This document shows positions 55,901-64,000 of a stretch of DNA of 64,000 bases, piece by piece. Source of the DNA: Glandiceps talaboti (Eukaryota > Hemichordata > Enteropneusta > Spengelidae); the NCBI RefSeq assembly GCF_964340395.1, contig NC_135550.1, positions 28,939,176-29,003,175 on the forward strand, written 5' to 3'. The position numbers and the translations under genes were made by a program. Each line of letters opens with the position of its first letter. The first letter of the stretch is position 1. The notes below the pieces were generated by a model. The model saw only the letters and a list, made by a program, of their open reading frames with translations, was not told the origin of the DNA and searched no databases.

Positions 55901-58900
55901 AACCAAATACTGCAATTAAAATGTTTGAAATTTGATATTCAATAACTTAATATAAAGCAGGAACAGTAACGAACAGCCTGGCTACAGTTGCATATTTCTA
56001 TTTCTGGTGCTGTTGTATGCCCACAGGCTACTGTAGTGTCAACACTCCTTTCATGAAGCAGGAACAGCAATGAACATCCTGGCTACAGTAGTATTTTTCT
56101 ATTCCTGATGCTGTTGTATGCCCACAGGCTACTGTGGTGACACTCCTTTCAGTTTTGAAAATGAAATGAAAAAGTACATCTATTGTACGTTGTCATCTGT
56201 ACCTTCTTTCATGTTTGAGATTAGTGTCTGGAAGATGAACACCATTCATATAGTGTTTTGTATTTAGACTAATTTCTTGAATTTGTCTGGCCTTCAGACA
56301 TACATTATTTTCATATTATGAAATACAGTGGGCTCTGAAATTGATGTAGATACTGTGGTATCACTAAATTTTAGAGAAACAGTACGAGATTAATAGTCAA
56401 AATGCAAATGTAACCAAAATTCGGGTAACTATTTGTACAATACACCAAATTATACTTCAGGTAATTATTTTCATTTAAAATGACCCAAAGTAATGATTAC
56501 ATTTATCCAGTGGTTAAATTATTCAAGATAAATATGAAATTTAGCATTAGACCTAATTTTAACAGGTCATTGACAATGACACATACATTGTACATAATAC
56601 AGCTACTGGGCCAATTTATATGCAGTTCATATGAAAAAAGAGTACATGTACATACAAATGGAGATAATTTGAATCCAAGTGAATTGTGCATGATGGTGAC
56701 CTGTATCTTCCTTATTAGTATCAAAATGACACACTAAGTATGTGAGAAATTACACGTAATCACATGTTGGATACACTGATGTCTAATTTCCTACACAGCA
56801 CAGTCTCCTATACTGAAATCTGACTTGCATATTATAGCAGGATTTAGTAGATTCTACTTCCTCACAATCCAGCTTTAAATAGAATTTCTATAGTGCATTT
56901 TAACATCCTGTTGACCTGTAAGAGCTGGTATACTTATTAGGAATGGGACTTCAGGCATTATGAAAGCTGATCTGAAATTCAATTTCATGACACTGTCCTT
57001 CGTATGTGTGTGATTGGGTATTGATAAACCTCAAAGTGACATCTACACAGATCTAGGCAATTGGTATTTCACCTAAATTATGTCTAACTAATTTAGTTTT
57101 CAGTCATTGGTCAATATCAGCATTTTAAAATACAACTTTCTATCCTTCAGTGGGTTTCATGTGGAGATTCATTGTACACTGTTCGTCAAACACAATTTGT
57201 CCACCAATTTCATCACAGGCAACTTGCAAGTAGATCTTTCCCTTCCTTTGGTTTAGTGAAAGAGTACAAATAACTGATCTTGTCTATCATATCACTCCAT
57301 TTACAGTCCCCCTGAGGAACATTGCAACCATTGTAGTATGTAATGCATTAAACAAGATAACCATGATTCTAAGTGTAGTCTGTTTATAGTTAATTATCAA
57401 GGGCTTTCCAAACTATTAAAATAAACAAACCTGTCACTTTTGAAATATTAGTGTCCTTTTCACACCTTTATAATTGAAAGTAGGTGTCTTGTCATTGACA
57501 GTTCATTATTTCATGTCTAAATTTGAAATTGACGTCATTGTAAAGACAAAATGTAGCCAGTATGCATATTTCTATGAATGAAATGTTCACATCCTTCCAT
57601 TATTAAAGGTTCAATTAATTTTGATGGATCAAGAAGGACATGGACAAAGTTGATTTTATGAGGAATCTTTAGCCGTTATATTTCATCGGAAATGTAAATT
57701 TCTGTATTTGAATTTTCAAATAACCTTGATGTTAATTTCATCAAACCAGAAGTTGGGCATGTAGGTGATATCTTGACAACACACATTTCATTTTCAGTAT
57801 GTTAAAATGCATTCATTGGAAAGAAAAAAATAAAGGATTTTACTTGTACAAAAAACAGACATCAGCACAAAATAGGTTGTTGTTTTTTTAACCCACAGAC
57901 AGATTAAAATGGACTTATGGGGTGAAACAGACTGGTCAATGGACTTAAAAATGCTGTCTTACAATTAGTCCAACACCTGTCTACGTAGCTCATTAATTTC
58001 TATAACTATAACAATTACATTAGAATGAAATGAAATATTGAACTACAAGAGGCAAAACAAATAAATGTTTCATCACATCATTTGAATATATAAATTGTGT
58101 AAATAAACATCTAACATGCAAAATATATGATATTGGAGGGAAGATACAGGTTACAATCTAAACATGATAGATAGACTTGTATAGTGTAATAGGTAGTGCA
58201 CACTTTAATCATTGAAGTATAATTTCTATGTTTTGACAAGTTAAAATATAGGAAATTGGTTTGGTGCTATAGTTGTCCTATTCAACAGGTTACATGTTAT
58301 GTTATCATCACTTCCTTCATGTATTTTACTTCTTTTGCCACTACATTACATAATGTGTAATGTCTGTATTTGAATAATTTGGCGTGACGTTACAAATATG
58401 ACTAAAATATTATATTTTATGTGAACCATTGAACCTCAACATTGTCATTTCATCCCGCTCTGTGTGATTTTTTGATGGTTACTTGTCTACAAATGAGACC
58501 TGTGGAAATAAACTGAATATATAAAAAGGTGACATTTTGTGAAGTTTGCAAAATTGAATGTAGGCCACTCTATATGTTTATATATTGGCAGGAAAGCGAT
58601 TTAGTAGTTTATTGAATATTAAAGTGAATGTGCATAATCCGTTATAAGTGTAATTTGAAATGCGGATAGATTTATACCATCAATTTGTATGTAATAATTC
58701 TGCCCATTTCTATGTCGCAATATAGTTTGTATATATCCAAGAATTTCTATCTATAACCCTGTGAGATTACCTGGTGACTACCCCAATGAGGTTGTACCTG
58801 CAAGAGATAACCAGTTAGTTAGTTATCTGTAGGGTTTTATTTTGATACTGGTACATATTCAAAATTGTCATCCTGCCAAAGATAATACAGAAGTTGTACA

Positions 58901-61900
58901 TAATGTAGTCTGATAGTACCAGTGCTTCCCATGATAATTGTGTATCAAATACATGTATAATATATAATGATGCTACATACACATTGCAGTCTGCTAGTAA
59001 CCACACAATGCATCTAATTTCTAAACAGAAGTGATGTGATGAAATTTGAAATGATTACATGTACATTGCAGTCTACTAGAACTAGTAATGTAACCACACA
59101 ATGCATCTAAACAGAAGTAAACGATGAAATATTGAGAATAAATGACTTTGCATACACAGTGTAGTCTCTAGTATTGAAAGTAACCACACAATGCATCTAA
59201 ACAGAAGTAATATGATGATCATAGTTACTCAATTAGTTATTGGACTACAAAGTTTGTCTGACATTCTATCTTCTCCTTCTTGACTTGACAAAACTTAATG
59301 AGAATGAGTTCCCTGGTACAGTCTATTTTTATGTGAATTTTACATCTCACACAACATTTTACAATAACACTTACTGTACGTGACTTAATACACATATGCA
59401 GTGTAATACATGTGTGCCAAACAGTACTTCTAAAATATTTTACATGGTAGTAAAGTATGTAGACCTATATACATTATGCTGTATCAACATTACTGGCCTT
59501 GTTTTCCAAATATTGCTCCTTTTTTTTGAGCAAAATATATTTTTATTGTTCTGTAGAAAATATTGTTCTGATTGAAAAACTCAAACCAATGCCCCCATTG
59601 ATAAATTTACATAGCATGTATTATATAACAACTACAGGTTATTTCTTTTTTAATATCTGTATCACCTTCCCCAAACTTGAAATTTAATCACTCATTCATT
59701 GTAAACTAATATGAGAATGACAAGTATGGATTTGATTATCATTGAAAAATGTTGTACTCATGATTATTCAAGATGTCAGATATAAGAGAATTTCAATCTG
59801 TTTGTTGTGAAAGGGCAATATGGATGATGCCAATTAGAATGGCATTTTAATTATGTTTTGGTTGTAATTATGTCTGTTCTATGTACAAACAAATATGGCT
59901 TTAATTAGTAGTAGAACCTGATGTACTGACTGCAGGCTAGGCATGCAGGTGTTTTACAATATCTTCTAGAAGTTGATAAAATCAGGACAGTACCGTTCAT
60001 TCAGAAAATTCAAATCATTGTATATCCTGGACTTTGTTAGACTGTAAGATAGGTCGTTTTTGCTCAGGCTTTGTAGCCGATAGTGTGGCACGAATGCTTT
60101 ATTTTAAAGACTAGGACTTTGCTAGTATCATTGGTACATGTGTACAGGTTATGATAAAAATTTAATAACGTAAATTAGAAATCTATTAAACATTAACAAT
60201 ATGTTAGTGCAACTGATAGCTAAGAAATCTATGCCTAAAACTGCTTTAATTTGTTTACAACATCAGGTACATGTACATGTAGACAGTGATGTATTGGACC
60301 TCATTCAGACAAGATCAAGATGTGCGCACATATGGACAGTTATATATTTTATATCTCTACTCTTACAGATGCAAAGCAGCAGGGAAAAAGCATTAAATTC
60401 AATCATTATCTTGGAAAATACATGACTTTAATGTTGTTTTGTGACTGCCCTGATTTCTAGGGGTGGGATAACAAACAGTAAGGCCGCGTTTTATATGCAA
60501 AACATGCATCAACCAAAGACACTCAGGCTAGGCATTAGAGGCAACATTCTTCTTGCAGCCCTAATTGACACTTGTTTTAAAAATAACTTGACCATTTGGG
60601 TCAAAAATCCATGAGTGCTAGCTTGGAGCAGGGCTTGGAGTGTGTACAGCATGTAATGAAGATTGAACAAGTTCTTATGTATAAAAGAGGAGGTTTAACT
60701 TATAATATGTGTAAAAAACAAAAAAAAAAGGGTTTATTTTGTTACAAGTTTATTTCACTTTAGTGGATAATCAACAATTCATGTGCACTTCCTGAACTAA
60801 ATAAATTGATTGTATAGTACTAGTAATAGCTAATAGTAGATTCACAGTTTTATTGCAATTTTAGGTCACAGTCTCACAACAACTAAACTGCTTTTCATCG
60901 CATTACTGTGATATATTTTTAACGACTATGTGTTGTTAAAATGTTATTTATAGATATATCATACAATATTTGCAGGGAAATTGACATAAATTATTTGAAT
61001 AACAAACAATAAAAGAGGCCACCCTACCAGCAAACTGACAGTAGTTTGAGGATACATTTTACAGGAATTGATAAGAGATGAATTTATATGTATGATCTAT
61101 ATACATATGGCAGTTCTTTTGTTGTACTATATTCAGTCCTGCAAAATAAAAAAGAGGAAGAAAAATCAAATAAATGTGATCACAACCTCCATTGTATAAT
61201 GTGTACTGTACATGTAAACAGTAGAGAGGACCATTGTAGGACAAATATGCAGCCAATTAAAAATTCCTATGCTTCCAAGTTCCAATTTTCGTGAAAGGAA
61301 TCATGTATCATATCATAGCGGGATAGCTAAACTGAACCATTTTAAATCATCCTTTGTCCCATCTACTATCTCTGTTCTTACACCACAGCCGTTCTTTGTA
61401 GTGTCTTGTTGTAGACTTATTTTCACCATTGAAGTTTTATTTTTGTGTTCTGCTTTGTGTTTTTATCTGCGTGAACTGTCATTTTAATTTCCTCTAGTGG
61501 CATGAATAAAGTGATTCTGATGCTGATTCTGACAGTATCCAAGCAACAGCTTGAAATGTTGAAAATTTATGAATAGAATCAGTAAAATATGTCACGGATT
61601 TCAGTTATACATTAAGGGTGGCTACATGTATGGAATGAGGAGAAAATTTGACAAAAAGAACATGTTATTATATTACACCAGTTCAAGACATTGCAAGATT
61701 TTGATATGATGAAACAATCAACTGAAATGCTTAAATTTTCAGAATGTCAAATGAATCTCCTATGTAATTATATTATCTTTAGTGATTGAATATTGACATT
61801 TTATCTTCAGACTCCAGAGTGTATCACATTTGAATTTGTGATGGTAAGATCTCTACACTGATAATTTGTCTACCATATACCCTGCATTTATGTAAATTGT

Positions 61901-64000
61901 AATATGGTGAATATAAATCATCCTCACGTCTCATCTTTTTCTCTTTCTTTCTGCAGTATCCTCATTTCCTAAAGAGAGAAGGTAATAAGCTGCAAATTAT
62001 GCTCCAAAGACGGAAAAGATACAAAAATAGAACAATACTAGGTTTCAAAACCCTTGCAGTGGGACTAGTTAGTATGTCACAGGTAAGTTGTTTGGCATTG
62101 TATATTTGCTGTGAAACATGCAGTGGGGATAGTTAGTATGTCACAGGTAAGTTGTTTGGCATTGTACACTTACTTTGCTAGCAGTATGGCTAGTTTTATA
62201 GTAAACTATGAATACATGTAAGCTGTATGGCTGTGCACAGTTGCTATTTAATAATGTTTTCCCAAGTGTAACAGCATATAATCTTAAAGTGATTCAACCT
62301 AAAGTAAATCCATGTATGCAGTCTGTCGGCAGTATTTAATTGTGTAATTTCTACTCAATACAGGAGTGTGTACTATTGCTTATACTGAGTTTACAATATG
62401 TTTTAAGGACTTATAAAAGCTTGGCTACAGTATTTCATAGTTGGTGCATGTCTTTGTTGATGATACATTGATAGACATCAGAAATCTATTAACAAAATTG
62501 TTATAGTAAAGAAAAAAAAGAAAAAAAACATACACATATTTACAAATTGTTTCATAGTACTGATTATTCAGTTTTGTGATTTACCATATGTGATGTTTTC
62601 AGAGATTCAGTAAAGTCACTAAGGTGTGAATTACAATTCCACAACCTCTAATTATAATATTAACCATTCTGTCAGAGTACACACAGTCAGAGATTACTTC
62701 TCTCTACATTTTAGATGACATGTAGTGTAGTTATCATGGAACTATTTCGTCATTTCTTATGGAAGTCAGCATATATGTATAGTTTGAGATAGATTATCAT
62801 AAAATATAAATTTTGAAAAATAAATGTATTTAAGATTTGATTCATCTATGAAAGTGAGTAAACAATATAATTAAACTAAATGTGAAAATAATGACAAGTT
62901 CTGAGACTGATTGTCTAACCCTTACTTTATCACGGTATGCTATCAATGTCACCAGGTATTTTGCAGTTTGCATGTATTGAAAATATAAAGAATTGTTGGT
63001 TAATGAAATTGAAAAATTGTTGTCAAGTTTAATGTAATTAGATAAGACTTAGTGGGAATACAAACCAGGAACCTTAAAGGGGCATAGCTGAGTTTATATG
63101 TTTTTGGGGTGTAATTTTTGTTTTGCATATTAAAAGGTAGTCAGTACTCTACTTACTGATGTATACTTAACCATCACTTGCAATTTTCTGAACTCAAACC
63201 TAGTATTAGGATATAACTTATAAATGATCCGATGATGATGATACTTAAGTTATCATACATATCAAAAAATGTACAGGAACTGCCTACTATGCAATCAGTA
63301 GTTCTAATAATGCCAGAACACATCTTTTAAATTCATAGAAAGCATACATTAACATTAACATTACACTAGAGCAGTTTAAATGAAGTTTTTAGTAAACATT
63401 TTCTCTTGAATAAATAAGAAGTTTATAAACTTAGCTTCTTATATTTCTTTTAGTAAACATCAAATCACCACAGTGAAATTTAAGTCTGTAGATTCTCTGT
63501 GAGAGGTGCTTAAAATTCAATTAAATAGAAACTCAACTACTGTTGTTTTGACGGATATAAAGGTGACTCTTTTGACATCTGTTCACCCACACACAAGGAA
63601 GGCTACATACATGAATAAATGTGACTGGTTGTCTCCTTCCCCAGGACAGTCATGTTATATACTCAGTTCCCTATGACATGCATTCAGGTTTAGATTACAG
63701 AAGTTGCTTTCAAAATAGGATGTTTGCATAATATATCATGATGCAGGGACATGTTTCTGTGGATCTACTGTATTTGCCCAGCAGTTATATATGCATTAAC
63801 TAATTATTGACTCATCTAGAGGGATGTTTTCAGAGTAAATAGTAACAAAAAGGATGACTGAAACACAACAGTTACTTAAGTAGCTAGATACACATAGATT
63901 TGATGTTTGATAAATGTATATTCTTGTCACCAAGAATACTAATAAATATTATATTACTGTAATAGTTGTGGTAATTCAACCATCTCACAGCGCATCCAGA
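37964..64000 (+). CDS. PACS: phosphofurin acidic cluster sorting protein, N-terminal part (continues beyond window)
   Basis: PACS proteins link acidic-cluster cargo to clathrin adaptors and coat proteins in TGN, endosome and ER-mitochondria traffic. Exons seen: 37964-38082, 40147-40234, 47277-47366, 61957-62082 (423 bases, 141 residues, ending in phase 0 at a GTAAGT donor). The rest of the gene is past the right edge. Landmarks shared with human PACS1/2 from memory: MAER start, [36 protein letters not shown], and the near-invariant [15 protein letters not shown] with [13 protein letters not shown] in exon 4. These form the start of the furin-binding region that recognises cargo. Introns are 2.1, 7.0 and 14.6 kb. 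It cannot be assigned to PACS1 or PACS2 and is probably the single invertebrate gene. Confidence 0.92.
38083..40146 (+). other. PACS: PACS intron 1
   Basis: AT-rich intron bounded by GTAAGT and TTGCAG. The first few hundred bases are relatively CpG-rich, continuing from the promoter. No embedded gene is seen, and the minus-strand frames around 38633-39020 show no domain. Confidence 0.6.
40235..47276 (+). other. PACS: PACS intron 2
   Basis: Seven-kilobase intron. It contains a 28-base direct repeat (40743-40770 and 41149-41176, core CAGGTCTTGGCTTATGACTC) 406 bases apart, a G run at 40627, a 78-bp tandem duplication at 43741-43892, and an (AATG)n array near 45970-45995. No embedded gene is recognised. 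Confidence 0.6.
43741..43892. repeat. 78-bp tandem duplication in PACS intron 2
   Basis: Two adjacent copies begin at 43741 and 43819, each opening ATATTGACAACAATGTATTT and continuing through TAGTTTTCTGT and GTCTAACTGGCTTG. They differ at very few positions, so the duplication is recent. Confidence 0.85.
49845..49878. repeat. (AC)n microsatellite
   Basis: Dinucleotide array ending ACACACACACATT, preceded by a C run, in PACS intron 3. Confidence 0.9.
54480..54506. repeat. (AATC)n microsatellite
   Basis: Six tandem AATC units in PACS intron 3. Confidence 0.9.
55955..56152. repeat. 101-bp tandem duplication in PACS intron 3
   Basis: Copies start with AAGCAGGAACAG at 55955 and 56056. Both contain CCTGGCTACAGT and GCTGTTGTATGCCCACAGGC, with small substitutions and indels between them. 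Each copy carries a C-rich CCCACAG that resembles an acceptor, but no coding frame is conserved. Confidence 0.8.
58982..59215. repeat. three-unit tandem repeat in PACS intron 3
   Basis: Three units of about 65-90 bases start near 58982, 59064 and 59151. All contain GTAACCACACAATGCATCTA and, directly or after a short insert, AAACAGAAGT. Units 1 and 2 share CATTGCAGTCT at their start. They are diverged enough to be older than the other intronic duplications. Confidence 0.75.
61811..61843 (+). CDS. PACS: candidate 33-nt cassette micro-exon of PACS
   Basis: A strong acceptor (TTTTATCTTCAG) is followed by exactly 33 bases without a stop and then a GTAAGA donor. Both neighbouring PACS junctions are phase 0, so inclusion would insert 11 residues ([11 protein letters not shown]) between SFSLQ and YPHFLKR without shifting the frame. 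Human PACS joins these two motifs directly as far as I recall, so if real this would be alternative or lineage-specific. It lies only 113 bases before exon 4, which is a tight but workable intron. A chance match remains possible. Confidence 0.35.
62056..62166 (+). repeat. PACS: tandem duplication of the PACS exon 4 end with its 5' splice site
   Basis: A 47-base unit at 62056-62102 (last 27 bases of exon 4 plus the first 20 of the intron) recurs at 62120-62166 with one or two changes. The copy retains TCACAGGTAAGTTGTTTGGC, so it provides a second, sequence-identical donor at 62147, 64 bases downstream. Its use would lengthen the exon by 64 bases and soon meet an in-frame stop. Confidence 0.85.
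62167..64000 (+). other. PACS: PACS intron 4, partial
   Basis: AT-rich intron sequence to the window edge. No further PACS exon or other gene was recognised. Confidence 0.6.

Larger units (their letters stand above)
47367..61956 (+). other. PACS: PACS intron 3
   Basis: Intron of 14.6 kb before the conserved exon 4. Contents: (AC)n at about 49845-49878, (AATC)n at about 54480-54506, a 101-bp tandem duplication (55955-56152), a three-unit tandem repeat (58982-59215), and a candidate 33-base micro-exon at 61811-61843. CRE-like TGACGTCA octamers occur near 49418 and 57531. No nested gene is recognised, and all frames are short and lack a domain. Confidence 0.55.

Overview
The window is nuclear DNA from an animal. 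It is AT-rich, with introns bounded by GT and AG, AATAAA signals, microsatellites and small inverted-repeat elements. The genes are metazoan orthologues: VCPKMT, EXOSC5, YIF1 and PACS, plus animal-type GH1 glycosidases. Base composition, frequent TACATGTA-like palindromes and a GH1 tandem cluster fit a marine invertebrate such as a hemichordate or lophotrochozoan. I cannot fix the species from sequence alone.

Layout. Positions 1-2561 hold no certain gene, only a possible last exon of an upstream gene near 586-702. A four-exon GH1 beta-glucosidase lies on the minus strand (2562-6212). VCPKMT (METTL21D lysine methyltransferase) is on the plus strand in five exons (7753-10693). Two more GH1 genes follow on the plus strand, each with one large exon and one small last exon (12419-15908 and 19584-21734). 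EXOSC5 (RNA exosome subunit RRP46) is on the minus strand in six exons (23799-27041). It is head to head with YIF1 (plus, seven exons, 27510-32813), with 468 bp between the two start codons. After a 5.1 kb gap, the N-terminal four exons of PACS (plus, 37964 onward) fill the rest with very large introns, and the gene runs past the window end.

The three GH1 proteins all keep the catalytic acid/base Glu (in a T-x-N-E-P motif) and nucleophile Glu (in a T-E-N-G motif), so all look active. They differ in how they meet the membrane. The first has a cleavable-type signal peptide and a hydrophobic C-terminal tail (GPI-type signal or tail anchor). The second has an N-terminal signal anchor and a hydrophobic C-terminus. 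The third has only an N-terminal signal anchor. They also differ in introns: the minus-strand gene has three, while the plus-strand pair has only the last, shared one. VCPKMT, EXOSC5, YIF1 and PACS are housekeeping genes. From memory of the human map, YIF1A and PACS1 are neighbours at 11q13, and YIF1B and EXOSC5 share 19q13.2, so the linkage here may be ancestral.

Mobile and repeat content: a Harbinger-like non-autonomous element with TAA target duplications in intron 3 of the first GH1 gene; two copies of a small terminal-inverted-repeat element with 9-10 bp target duplications flanking or inside the plus-strand GH1 genes; a nested palindromic element at 18219-18422; a hairpin-forming inverted repeat at 37041-37323; and several short tandem duplications inside introns. 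Exon coordinates were placed by eye from reading frame, splice consensus and family alignment from memory.
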